Positions 1-7,223 of a stretch of DNA of 23,966 bases are shown here, one piece after another; the stretch's first letter is position 1; every line of letters begins with the position of its first letter. The notes below the pieces were generated by a model that had not been told where the DNA came from, searched no databases, and saw nothing but the letters and a program-made list of their open reading frames with translations. This DNA comes from Pseudomonadota bacterium (GTDB lineage Bacteria; Pseudomonadota; Gammaproteobacteria; Xanthomonadales; Xanthomonadaceae). The stretch covers positions 1-23,966 of the forward strand of contig JAEWOJ010000215.1 of NCBI GenBank assembly GCA_023399815.1, written 5' to 3'. Made by a program: the position numbers and the translations under genes.

Positions 1-50
1 GGGGTTTTCCCGGCAAGGCCCCGTCGCGACTCGCGTCGCTCCTGCACGGT
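1..50 (-). repeat. Dispersed intergenic palindromic repeat, copy A
   Basis: Read on the minus strand this stretch has GGAGCGAC, a short loop and GTCGCGAC, then GGGGCC...CCCC, so two small hairpins in a row. A clearly related stretch occurs at about 15747-15790 on the plus strand (GAAGCGAC-GTCA-GTCGCGGC followed by GGGCTC...AAAGCC). Two related copies in unrelated gaps indicate a dispersed repeat family, not a gene-specific signal. The window edge may cut this copy. It lies downstream of folK and could act as a weak transcription end. Confidence 0.5.
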
Positions 51-68
51 TGCCGAAGGGGGAACGGC

Positions 69-557
69 CTACTCCGCCAGTTCCACCACGTCGAAGGCTT
101 CGCCATGCTGCGGGTGCGCCTGCCACATCTGCCGCAGGCTCAGGCCGCGGACCGGGTCGACGAAATCCGGGGCGATGTCGGCCAGCGGCTTGAGCACGAA
201 GGCGTGCTTCAGCTCGGGCCGGGGAATGCGCAGGTGGCCGGGGCCTTCCACCACGAGGTCGCCGTAGTACACCACGTCGATGTCCAGGGTGCGGTCGGCA
301 AAGCGCGGGCCGCTGCGGTCGCGCCCGTGCGCGTCCTCGACCGCGTGCAGCCAGTCGTCCAGCTCCGCCAGCGGCAGTTCGGTGTCCAGCAGCACCGCAT
401 TGTTGAGGAAATCCGGGCCGTCGAAGCCCACCGCCGGCGTGCGGTAGGCCGGGGAAACGGCGATCGCGCCGAACCGCTCGCGCAGCACCCGCACCGCCGC
501 CTGCAGATGGTGTCGCGGGCGCAGGTTGCTGCCCAGGCTCAGTAGCACGGTCGTCAT
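69..557 (-). CDS. folK: 2-amino-4-hydroxy-6-hydroxymethyldihydropteridine pyrophosphokinase (HPPK)
   Basis: Transfers pyrophosphate from ATP to 6-hydroxymethyl-7,8-dihydropterin in the cytoplasm, the step before dihydropteroate synthase in folate synthesis. The 162-aa protein has the HPPK signatures in order: the N-terminal LSLGSN, FLNNAVLLDT in the pterin-binding part, RFADRTLDIDVVYYGD with the metal-binding D-x-D pair, and the PELKHAFVLKPLADIAP block. Length fits the family (about 160 aa). I chose the ATG at 557 because LSLGSN should sit at the extreme N-terminus; an upstream in-frame ATG at 605 would add 16 residues unlike the family. The next gene upstream ends at 744, so folK probably has its own promoter in the 186-bp gap, but I see no convincing one. 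In many relatives folK sits beside panB or pcnB; that neighbour, if present, would be outside the window. Confidence 0.95.
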   Translation of the reverse strand: MTTVLLSLGSNLRPRHHLQAAVRVLRERFGAIAVSPAYRTPAVGFDGPDFLNNAVLLDTELPLAELDDWLHAVEDAHGRDRSGPRFADRTLDIDVVYYGDLVVEGPGHLRIPRPELKHAFVLKPLADIAPDFVDPVRGLSLRQMWQAHPQHGEAFDVVELAE

Positions 558-624
558 CGGGTTCGGCTCTGGCGGCGAGCGCCATGCGGCGGAAGCGGGA
601 CGCACATGATAGGGCCTTGGGGCG

Positions 625-739
625 AGGAACGAGTGGAGAGCAACCAGGGACGAGAAAGAGCGAAAGCAAGAGCGTGAGCGCAGGCTGTTGTCGTTGCTCT
701 TACTCGTTCCTGGTTACTGGTTCCTGTTCACTGGTTCCT
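625..739. repeat. Inverted repeat with a 14-bp tandem array
   Basis: Left arm 625-644 (AGGAACGAGT-GG-AGAGCAAC) pairs with right arm 693-711 (GTTGCTCT-T-ACTCGTTCCT): 10 plus 8 base pairs around a small asymmetric bulge, with a 48-nt loop. The right arm is also the first of three units spaced exactly 14 bp apart (ACTCGTTCCT at 702, ACTGGTTCCT at 716 and 730). The array ends 5 bp from the stop codon of the hybrid kinase gene. It could fold in the 3' end of that transcript, but there is no T tract after the stem, so I do not call it an intrinsic terminator. Confidence 0.7.
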
Positions 740-743
740 GGCT

Positions 744-2264
744 TCAAGCCGCACCCAGCGCCTCCGCCACCGCGCGGAACACGCGCTGCATTTCCAGCGG
801 GTGCGGCAGCACGTGCACGCGGATGCCCGAGGGCGCCAGGCCGTCGGCGAAGGCGGCGTTGCCGTCCTCCTCCAGCACGATGGCCGGGCCGCGGTAGCCC
901 ATGGCCTGCATCTCCGACAGCAGCTGCCCCGCCGACAGCAGCGGGATGCCGCTGTCGACCAGCACCACCTCCGGCATGCCGGCCTCCTGCAGGTGGCGCA
1001 TCGCCGCCGCGCCATCGGCCGCCAGCCGCAGCCGGTAGCCCTGGCTGGCCAGCGCATTGCCCAGCAGCGACAGGCGCGTGGCCTCGTCGTCCACCACCAG
1101 GATCTGCTGGCCGCGGCCGGCCGGCACCGCCGGCGCGACGCCACCCTCCTTCTCCGCCTCGGTGGCGTGCAGCGGCAGCAGCAGGTCGAAGCGGGTGCCC
1201 TCGCCCGGCCGGCTCCATACCGAGATCGCGCCGTCCAGGCTTTCCACGATGCGTTTGCACGACACCAGGCCCAGGCCGGTGCCGCTGGCCTTGGTGGTGA
1301 AGAACGGACTGAACAGCCGTTCCACGGTGGCCTCGTCCATGCCGGTGCCGTCGTCCTGCACGCGGATGCGCAGGCGCTCGCCCTCGCCGGTCGCCACGCG
1401 CTCGGCCAGCAGGAGCAGGCGCCCGCCCTCGGGCATGGCCTGGATCGCGTTGAGCGCGAGGTTGAGCAGCACCTGCTGCAGTTCGGTGTAGTTGCCCTCC
1501 ACCGCCATGCGCTCGTCGCGGACGTCCAGCTGCAGCTCGACGTTGCCCGGCAGGCTGCTCTTGAGCAGCATCCCCACCGCTTGGAACAGGCGCTGCAGGA
1601 CGATGCGCTCGCTGGGCAGGCGCGAGCCGCGCACGAAGGACAGCATCGACTCGACCATCTCGTGGCCGCGCCGCCCGCACTCGGCGATCACGTCGGCCAG
1701 CCGCACCACCTTCGGGTCGTCGCTGCGGTCGCGGATCAGGTCCGGGACGATCAGCAGCGGCTGCAGGATGTTGCGCAGGTCGTGGCTCAGGCCGGCGGCC
1801 AGCAGCGCCAGGCTCTCCAGCCGCTGCGCACGCATCAGCTCGTCCTCGACCCGCAGCCGCTCCATCTCGCGCCGCGCCTCGCGGATGGCGCGCGCCACCG
1901 CCGAGGGCAGGCGCGCCGGCTGGTGCTTGATGATGTAGTCGTTGGCGCCCTCGCGCAGCGCCTGCACCGCGGTTTCCTCGCCCATCGTCCCGGAGACGAA
2001 GATGAAGGGCACCTGCGGGTGGGTCTCGCGCAGGATGCGCAGCGCCTGGTAGCCGGAGAAGCCCGGCATGCTCAGGTCCGACAGCACGATGTCCGGCGTC
2101 CACCGCGCCAGCAGCGCGCACATCTCCGCCTCGCTGTCGACCCGCTCGAAGCTGCCCTCCAGGCCGGCCTCGAGCATCTGGTCGCACAGCAGTTCCGCAT
2201 CCTCGGCCGAGTCCTCGACCAGAAGGATGCGTACCGGTCCCAACGGTGTCCCTTTGTTGGGCAT
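744..2264 (-). CDS. Hybrid response regulator/histidine kinase (REC-HisKA-HATPase-REC)
   Basis: A 506-aa soluble signalling protein. Residues about 10-125 are a receiver with the acidic pair E17/D18, phospho-acceptor D63 (LSDLSMPG), S91 and K113. A coiled stretch (125-150) leads to an unusual kinase H-box, AGLSHDLRNIL with H161. The ATPase domain has its N-box at LLNLALNAIQAMPEGG (about 266-281), DDGTGMD (304-310), FSPFFTTK and GTGLGL. Residues 386-506 form a second receiver with DD392-393 and D437, but the usual Thr/Ser is E465 and the invariant Lys is H488, so it is probably degenerate. No transmembrane or output domain is seen. The gene starts 6 bp after the stop of the single-receiver gene, with AAGG overlapping that stop as ribosome site, so the two are likely translated together. 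Its input receiver may take phosphate from the neighbouring kinase. Family assignment is sure; the signal is unknown. Confidence 0.9.
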   Translation of the reverse strand: MPNKGTPLGPVRILLVEDSAEDAELLCDQMLEAGLEGSFERVDSEAEMCALLARWTPDIVLSDLSMPGFSGYQALRILRETHPQVPFIFVSGTMGEETAVQALREGANDYIIKHQPARLPSAVARAIREARREMERLRVEDELMRAQRLESLALLAAGLSHDLRNILQPLLIVPDLIRDRSDDPKVVRLADVIAECGRRGHEMVESMLSFVRGSRLPSERIVLQRLFQAVGMLLKSSLPGNVELQLDVRDERMAVEGNYTELQQVLLNLALNAIQAMPEGGRLLLLAERVATGEGERLRIRVQDDGTGMDEATVERLFSPFFTTKASGTGLGLVSCKRIVESLDGAISVWSRPGEGTRFDLLLPLHATEAEKEGGVAPAVPAGRGQQILVVDDEATRLSLLGNALASQGYRLRLAADGAAAMRHLQEAGMPEVVLVDSGIPLLSAGQLLSEMQAMGYRGPAIVLEEDGNAAFADGLAPSGIRVHVLPHPLEMQRVFRAVAEALGAA

Positions 2265-2270
2265 GGCGCC

Positions 2271-2711
2271 TTACTCCAGTTCCGGTGCCTGGTTGATGAC
2301 CGCCCAGAAGGTGCCGAGCGTCTTGACCGCGTTGAAGAACTGGTCGATGTCCACCGGCTTGACCACGTAGGCGTTCACGCCCAGGTCCCAGCTGCGCGCC
2401 AGGTCGCTCTCCTCGCGCGAGGACGACAGGATCACCACCGGCAGGCGCTTGAGTTCCTCCTCGGCGCGGATGCGCTGCAGCACTTCCAGGCCGTCCATGC
2501 GCGGCATCTTGATGTCCAGCAGCAACACCGCCGGCAGCGCTTCCTCGCGCCCGGCATACGCACCGCGACGCATCAGGAAATCCAGCGCTTCCACGCCGTC
2601 CTCGACGTGCACGATGGGGTTGGCCAGGCGCGCGTCGCGCAGCGCGTCGATCGCCATCTCGGCGTCGGCAAGGCTGTCTTCGGCGATGAGGATGGTACGG
2701 AGCGGATTCAT
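2271..2711 (-). CDS. Single-domain response regulator, CheY/Rcp1-like
   Basis: A 146-aa stand-alone receiver with all catalytic positions: E11/D12 (IAEDS), phospho-acceptor D66 (LLLDIKMPRMDG), S96 (ILSSS) and K118 (VVKP). The segment FLMRRGAYAGREEALP between strands 2 and 3 is an insertion typical of the Rcp1 type of receivers that partner phytochrome-like kinases. No output domain follows; the last 15 residues are a short tail. It starts 9 bp after the stop of the membrane kinase gene with GAGG seven bases before the ATG, and is followed 6 bp later by the hybrid kinase gene. Position and type suggest it carries phosphate between, or competes for, the two kinases; this is inference. Confidence 0.93.
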   Translation of the reverse strand: MNPLRTILIAEDSLADAEMAIDALRDARLANPIVHVEDGVEALDFLMRRGAYAGREEALPAVLLLDIKMPRMDGLEVLQRIRAEEELKRLPVVILSSSREESDLARSWDLGVNAYVVKPVDIDQFFNAVKTLGTFWAVINQAPELE

Positions 2712-2720
2712 GCAGGAACC

Positions 2721-4526
2721 TCAGCTGTGCGCCTCGGGCGCAGGGGGGGGGAGGATGAAGTGGAAGGTGGCGCCCTTGTCGACCTGCGCCTCGGCCCAGA
2801 TGCGGCCGCCATGGCGGGTGAGCACGCGGCGCACGCTGGCCAGGCCGATGCCGGTGCCCGGGTAGTCGCTGGCCTTGTGCAGCCGCTGGAACACGCCGAA
2901 CAGCTTGCCGGCGTACTGCATGTCGAAACCGGTGCCGTTGTCGCGCACGGTGAACTGGTGGCTGCCGTCGGGCAGCTGCCGCGCGGAGACGTCGATGACC
3001 GCATGCTCGCGGCCGGCGGTGTACTTGACCGCGTTGCCGAGCAGGTTCAGCCACACCTGCCGCATCATGTTCTCGTCGGCCACCAGCACCGGCAGCGGCT
3101 CGATGTTCCAGGTGACGTCGCGCACCCTGCCCTCGGGCCCGGCCTCGGCGTGCAGGTTGGAATCCAGCAGCGCGCGCGTGTCGGCGACCAGCGACTGCAT
3201 GTCCACCGCCTGCATGCGCATCGCGCCGCGGCCAAGGCGGGAATAGACCAGCAGGTCGTCGATCAGCGCGGCCATGCGCCGCGCCGAGTCGCCGATCACC
3301 TGCAGGTAGTGGCGGGATTTCTCGTCCGCGCCCTCGCCCAGGTGCCGCGCCAGCTTGTCGGAGAAGCCGGCCACGTGGCGCAGCGGCGCGCGCAAGTCGT
3401 GCGAGACTGAATAGCTGAACGCCTCCAGCTCGCGGTTCACCTCGGCCATCTGCTCGACCTTGCCTTCCAGCTGCCGGTTCAGCTCCTCCACGCGCAGCTG
3501 CACGGCGCGCTGCAGGGTGACGTCGCTGACCGTCATCAGCACCACTTCGTCCTCGGTATCCGGCAGCGGCATGCGCCGGGCGTTGATCAGCATGATGCGG
3601 ACCATGCCGTCGCCGCCGCGCTGCTCGTGCTCGTAGTCCCACAGTTCGCGGCCGCGCAGCAGCACGTCGGCCAGGCGCTGGCGGACGATGGAATCGTCCC
3701 AGGCGCCGTCGCCGATGGACTCCAGCAATTGGCCGTTGACGTCGGCGGCGTCGACGCCGTAGAGCTCGGTGAACGCGGTGTTGTGCAGCACGACGCGCTG
3801 CTCGCCGTCGAGCAGCACGATCGGCTCGCGCACGGTCTGCAGTACCGCGGTGGCGCGGGCGCTGGCCTGCAGCATGCGCCGCTCGGCGCGCGTGCGGCGG
3901 CCGACCTGGCGCCGCAGCAGCCACAGCACCAGGCCGAGCAGCAGCAACTGCGCCGCCAGCGTGCTCCAGGTCACGGTCGTCGACAGGCGCTGCTGCTGGC
4001 GCGCGGCGGCGATCCGCCGGGTCAGCAGTTCGTCCTCGTGCTTCTGCAGCGCCAGGGCGGTTTCGCTGATCGGGTAGTTGAACGTCATCTCCTCGATCAG
4101 CTCGCGCTGGCGCGTCGGATCGGTGCTGGCGGCGATTTCCTTGGCCAGCGCCATGCGCTGCTCCAGCACCGAGGACATGCGCCCGATCCGCAGCAGCTGC
4201 TCGGGACTGTCGCTGACCAGCCGGGACAGTTCGTCGAGCGTGCGGTTGACGTGGTCGGCGCGCTGCAGGCGCAGGTGCAGCGCATCCGATTGCACGCCCT
4301 TGGACAGGGTCAGCGCGGCCGACTCCACGTCGCGGATATCGGCCTGCAGGATGTACAGCCGTGCGCTCACCGCCTGGGTATGCGCCACCCAGTTGGCGGC
4401 GTTGACGCTCTCGCGCGAGAGCTGCAGCAGCATCAGCGAGGGCACCAGGACGATCAGCAGCGCGGCCAATCCCAGGCCGGCGAACCGCCAGCGGTCCCAT
4501 CCCTCGTCGGTGAATCGATAGACCAT
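2721..4526 (-). CDS. Membrane sensor histidine kinase with PAS domain
   Basis: A 601-aa inner-membrane kinase. One membrane span lies at about 16-36 and a second at about 188-206; between them is an all-helical periplasmic sensor of about 150 residues, in layout like a CHASE3 or four-helix-bundle sensor. A PAS domain follows (about 227-340, LDGEQRVVLHNTAFTELYG), then a coiled coil, then the H-box FSYSVSHDLRAPLRHVAGF with H376, the N-box around N498 (LLGNAVKY), DNGTGFD at 529 and PGTGIGL. The H-box is of the phytochrome-associated type, matching the Rcp1-like receiver next door. I chose the ATG at 4526 because AAGGA lies exactly 6 bases before it; ATGs at 4532 and 4580 also are in frame but lack good spacing. 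The C-terminal codons contain a run of nine C (positions 2743-2751). First gene of a three-gene unit. Confidence 0.92.
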   Translation of the reverse strand: MVYRFTDEGWDRWRFAGLGLAALLIVLVPSLMLLQLSRESVNAANWVAHTQAVSARLYILQADIRDVESAALTLSKGVQSDALHLRLQRADHVNRTLDELSRLVSDSPEQLLRIGRMSSVLEQRMALAKEIAASTDPTRQRELIEEMTFNYPISETALALQKHEDELLTRRIAAARQQQRLSTTVTWSTLAAQLLLLGLVLWLLRRQVGRRTRAERRMLQASARATAVLQTVREPIVLLDGEQRVVLHNTAFTELYGVDAADVNGQLLESIGDGAWDDSIVRQRLADVLLRGRELWDYEHEQRGGDGMVRIMLINARRMPLPDTEDEVVLMTVSDVTLQRAVQLRVEELNRQLEGKVEQMAEVNRELEAFSYSVSHDLRAPLRHVAGFSDKLARHLGEGADEKSRHYLQVIGDSARRMAALIDDLLVYSRLGRGAMRMQAVDMQSLVADTRALLDSNLHAEAGPEGRVRDVTWNIEPLPVLVADENMMRQVWLNLLGNAVKYTAGREHAVIDVSARQLPDGSHQFTVRDNGTGFDMQYAGKLFGVFQRLHKASDYPGTGIGLASVRRVLTRHGGRIWAEAQVDKGATFHFILPPPAPEAHS

Positions 4527-4649
4527 CCTCATTCCTTGCCTGGAGCCGGCGCCCCGGACGCGGGAGCCAGCCATGCGCATGCGGAGCGGGCCGCAAGCAT
4601 TGCATGATTCGCCGCCGGAGTGAACGCGATGCGCGCGCCACCGGCGAGG

Positions 4650-5015
4650 TCACGGAGGCGGCGCAATCCCACCGATCTTCAGCGCCTTCGCGTCCACGCT
4701 GCGCACGCCCCTGACCTGGGCCGCCAGCTCCACCACCCGGTCGTGCGTGAGCCGGTTGTCGACCGCGCCTTCCAGCACGACGACGCCTTCGAGCGTGGTC
4801 ACGTGTACGTCGGCATTGCCGTCGCGCCGCAGCGGCACCAGCGCGGCGCGGACGCGGGTGGTGATCCAGGCATCGCTCGCCTGCCCCGGTACCGCGGGTT
4901 CCACCGTCTCCGCCGGCGCGGGCACGTCCTGCGCCTGCAGCGGCGACGCCGCCAGCAGGCAGAGCAGCCAGCCACCGCCCATTGCCGGCATGGCCAACCG
5001 CCAGCCCGTCTTCAT
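4650..5015 (-). CDS. Periplasmic BON-domain protein
   Basis: A 121-aa exported protein with a signal peptide (hydrophobic GGGWLLCLLAASPLQA, likely cut after A28) and a single BON domain over about 48-113. Diagnostic features are DAWITTRVRAALVP, then the VHVTTLEGVVVLEGAV strand pair and the VVELAAQVRGVRSVDAKALKI end. BON domains (OsmY, Kon family) bind membrane phospholipid and often help against osmotic or envelope stress; usually two copies occur in OsmY, here only one. I chose the ATG at 5015 because GGAGG lies 9 bases upstream and the signal peptide begins there; the in-frame ATG at 5048 would overlap gnd and precede the signal peptide by 11 odd residues. It lies 22 bp after gnd, so is probably cotranscribed with it. 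Confidence 0.85.
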   Translation of the reverse strand: MKTGWRLAMPAMGGGWLLCLLAASPLQAQDVPAPAETVEPAVPGQASDAWITTRVRAALVPLRRDGNADVHVTTLEGVVVLEGAVDNRLTHDRVVELAAQVRGVRSVDAKALKIGGIAPPP

Positions 5016-5037
5016 CGCCCGGTTCCTCCGGCAGCGT

Positions 5038-5952
5038 TCATTCGCCATCGTTGGCCGCCTTCACCGCATGCCCGCCGAAGCCGCCGCGCATCTGCGCCAG
5101 CATCCGGTCGGCGAAGGAATTGGTTTCGCGCGAGCGCAGGCGTTCGAGCAGCGAGAGCGTGATCACCGGCGCCGCGACGTCCAGTTCGATCGCCTCGCCG
5201 ACCGCCCAGCGTCCCTCGCCCGAATCCTGCACGTAGGGCGCGATGCCCTCCAGCCGCGGGTTGCGCCGCAGCGCGTCGGCGCCGAGGTCGAGCAGCCAGG
5301 AGCGCACCACGCTGCCGTGGCGCCACACCTCGGCCACCTGCGCCAGGTCCAGCGCGAATTCCTGCTTCTTCTCCATCAGGGCGAAGCCTTCGGCGTAGGC
5401 CTGCATCATTCCGTACTCGATGCCGTTGTGGACCATCTTGCAGAAGTGCCCGGCGCCGACCGGCCCCACGTGCGCCCAGCCGCGGTCCGCCGCCGGCGCG
5501 AGCGCTTCCAGCGCCGGCCGCAGCCGCGCCAGCGCCGCGTCCTCGCCGCCCAGCATCAGGCAATAGCCCTCGCGCAGGCCCCAGACGCCGCCGCTGGTGC
5601 CGCAGTCGACGAACCCCACCTGCGCCTGTCCGCAACGCTGTGCGTGCCGCTGCGAATCCCGGTACCAGGAATTGCCGCCGTCCACGACCAGGTCGCCGGG
5701 CGACAGCAACGGCAGCAGCTGCTCCAGCAGCGGATCGACCACCGCGGCCGGCACCATCAGCCACACCGCGCGCGGCATCGGCAGGGCCTGCACCAGCGCC
5801 TGCAGCGTGTCGGCCGTGGCGACGCCGGCGGCGGCCAGCCGCTCGCGCGCTTCCTGCCCCGGGTCGAAGCCGGTCACGGCGATGCCGCCGCGATGCAGGC
5901 GCTGCGCCATGTTGGCGCCCATGCGCCCCAGCCCGATCATGCCCAGTTCCAT
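5038..5952 (-). CDS. gnd: 6-phosphogluconate dehydrogenase, decarboxylating, short (about 300 aa) type
   Basis: Oxidises and decarboxylates 6-phosphogluconate to ribulose 5-phosphate in the pentose phosphate pathway. The 304-aa protein starts with the dinucleotide-binding MELGMIGLGRMGANMAQRL. It has DGGNSWYRDS (91-100), the substrate motif GTSGGVWGLREGY (118-130), and the catalytic stretch HFCKMVHNGIEYGMMQAY with K172 and N176. At about 304 residues it belongs to the short YqeC/GndA-like branch and not the 470-aa classic enzyme. Strand 2 ends TGFDPG with D30 where NADP-type enzymes carry NR-T; an acidic residue here usually favours NAD, so NAD preference is inferred. The start overlaps the end of the preceding exported-protein gene by 16 bp. 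The link of a sugar-phosphate enzyme to two envelope proteins is unexplained. Confidence 0.93.
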   Translation of the reverse strand: MELGMIGLGRMGANMAQRLHRGGIAVTGFDPGQEARERLAAAGVATADTLQALVQALPMPRAVWLMVPAAVVDPLLEQLLPLLSPGDLVVDGGNSWYRDSQRHAQRCGQAQVGFVDCGTSGGVWGLREGYCLMLGGEDAALARLRPALEALAPAADRGWAHVGPVGAGHFCKMVHNGIEYGMMQAYAEGFALMEKKQEFALDLAQVAEVWRHGSVVRSWLLDLGADALRRNPRLEGIAPYVQDSGEGRWAVGEAIELDVAAPVITLSLLERLRSRETNSFADRMLAQMRGGFGGHAVKAANDGE

Positions 5953-7223
5953 GTTCCACCTCGTTCGTCGATGAATGTGGTTGCCGCCGTGCAGTCGCGC
6001 AGCTGCGCCTGCAGCCAGCGCCTGAACAGCGTCGTGTGCAGATTGTGCAGGGCCAGGTCGATGCCGTACGGCGTGCGCGGATTGCGGTCGAGCAGGCGCG
6101 CGATGTGATAGCCCAGCGGGCGGATGCCGCGGGGATGCACGTAGAGCATCAGGCCGCGGTAGACCGGGTCGGCGAGCAGCGCGTCCATCCGCGCCAGCAG
6201 CGGACGCTGCGCCTCGGGCACGGCGTCGCGCAACGCCGGGGCGCGCTCGTACAGCAGCCGCTCGAAATACCGCCCGCCGGTGCCGGGCATCTGCCGCGAC
6301 AGTTCCCACAGGCGCCGGTTGAGATCGTCGTAATGGGCGAAGCCGCCGTGCCGCGCGAGCGCCTCGGCGGCTTCCGCGCTCACGTCGGTGATGACGAAGT
6401 TCTCGGCCTGGTTGTTGATGTCGTCCAGGTGACGCTTGTCGAACACGTGGGCGATGAAGCCGGGCACGCCCATGAAGGCCTGCCGCCCCAGGCGCGAGGT
6501 GCGCGCCGCCTTGCCGTCGGCGAAGAACTCGCCGGCGTTCGCGCCGAGCAGGATGCTGGGCGTGTCGTGCAGGGTGAGGAAGGTGCCGATCGACAGTTCG
6601 CCCGCGGCGAACTCGCGGTCGAAGCCGGCATCGCCGTACAGCTCGCGCTGCGTGGCCAGCTGCGCGACCTGCCGGCCGACGCCGCATTCGGAGCGCACGC
6701 GGCCGCTGTAGAACGCCTCGATCGCGGCGGCGTTGGAAGCGGCCGGCGCATAGCCGCGGCCGAAGCTGCGGAAGCGCTGCCAGCCCTGCGCCCGCGCGCC
6801 GCGCGGGCCGAACCCGATCCAGCCCAGTTGCAGCGCGGAGAAGCGGTAGCCGGGATTGCCCTGCAGGCGAGCGGCGGCGCGGCGGGTGGCATCGCCGAGC
6901 CGGATCGCATACGCGCACAGCGTCGCCGGGTCGTCGAGCAGGCCCTGGTAGAAGCGCTCGCGCTGCGCATCGTCGTAGGCGCGCGGCACCCGCGCCTGCA
7001 GGTCGCCGTGCCGCCACGCGTCGTCCAGCGAGGCGCGGCGGCAGGGTTCGCCGCCCTGCACCGCCGGCTCGGCGGCGTCGGTTTCCCGTACCTGCCAACC
7101 GAGCCGTTGCAGCAGCGGCAGCACGCAGGAGGCGCCGTTCGCGGCCGGTGCCGGCGCCGACAGGCCCAGCAACGCCAGCGCGCATCCCGTCAGCCAGGCC
7201 GGGACACGGGAAGCCCGCGTCAC
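5937..7223 (-). CDS. Exported protein of unknown function
   Basis: I do not recognise the family. The protein is 428 aa if started at the GTG at 7223, which shares GTGA with the stop of the DUF2242 gene, indicating translational coupling. It has an N-terminal signal peptide (basic residues, AWLTGCALALLGLSAPAPAA) and a mature part of about 405 residues with five cysteines at intervals, fitting a periplasmic or outer-membrane location with disulfides. Notable stretches are YRFSALQLGWIGFGPRGAR, FAAGELSIGTFLTLHDTPS, FMGVPGFIAHVFDK and MLYVHPRGIRPLGYHIARLL. It looks alpha/beta and soluble, with no membrane spans after the signal peptide. Its end overlaps gnd by 16 bp, so DUF2242, this gene and gnd behave as one transcription unit. 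Codon use matches neighbours, so it is a real, resident gene. An enzymatic role cannot be deduced. Confidence 0.8.
   Translation of the reverse strand: MTRASRVPAWLTGCALALLGLSAPAPAANGASCVLPLLQRLGWQVRETDAAEPAVQGGEPCRRASLDDAWRHGDLQARVPRAYDDAQRERFYQGLLDDPATLCAYAIRLGDATRRAAARLQGNPGYRFSALQLGWIGFGPRGARAQGWQRFRSFGRGYAPAASNAAAIEAFYSGRVRSECGVGRQVAQLATQRELYGDAGFDREFAAGELSIGTFLTLHDTPSILLGANAGEFFADGKAARTSRLGRQAFMGVPGFIAHVFDKRHLDDINNQAENFVITDVSAEAAEALARHGGFAHYDDLNRRLWELSRQMPGTGGRYFERLLYERAPALRDAVPEAQRPLLARMDALLADPVYRGLMLYVHPRGIRPLGYHIARLLDRNPRTPYGIDLALHNLHTTLFRRWLQAQLRDCTAATTFIDERGGTWNWA

Noticed and set aside
69..605. Longer start for folK at 605
   Set aside because: HPPK proteins begin within a few residues of LSLGSN; the extra 16 residues have no family match.
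801..3410. 869-codon open frame on the plus strand
   Set aside because: Antisense to the hybrid kinase, receiver and membrane kinase, all with clear motifs. Its product is His/Gln/Arg/Ala-rich and lacks any family signature; long open antisense frames are normal at this GC.
700..4653. 1317-codon open frame on the minus strand across three genes
   Set aside because: Other frame of the signalling genes; Arg/Ala/Gly/Pro-rich with no motif. Mentioned only as the frame a C9 slip might enter.
4650..5048. Longer start for the BON protein at 5048
   Set aside because: Would overlap gnd, precede the signal peptide by 11 residues and lacks a ribosome site; 5015 has GGAGG.
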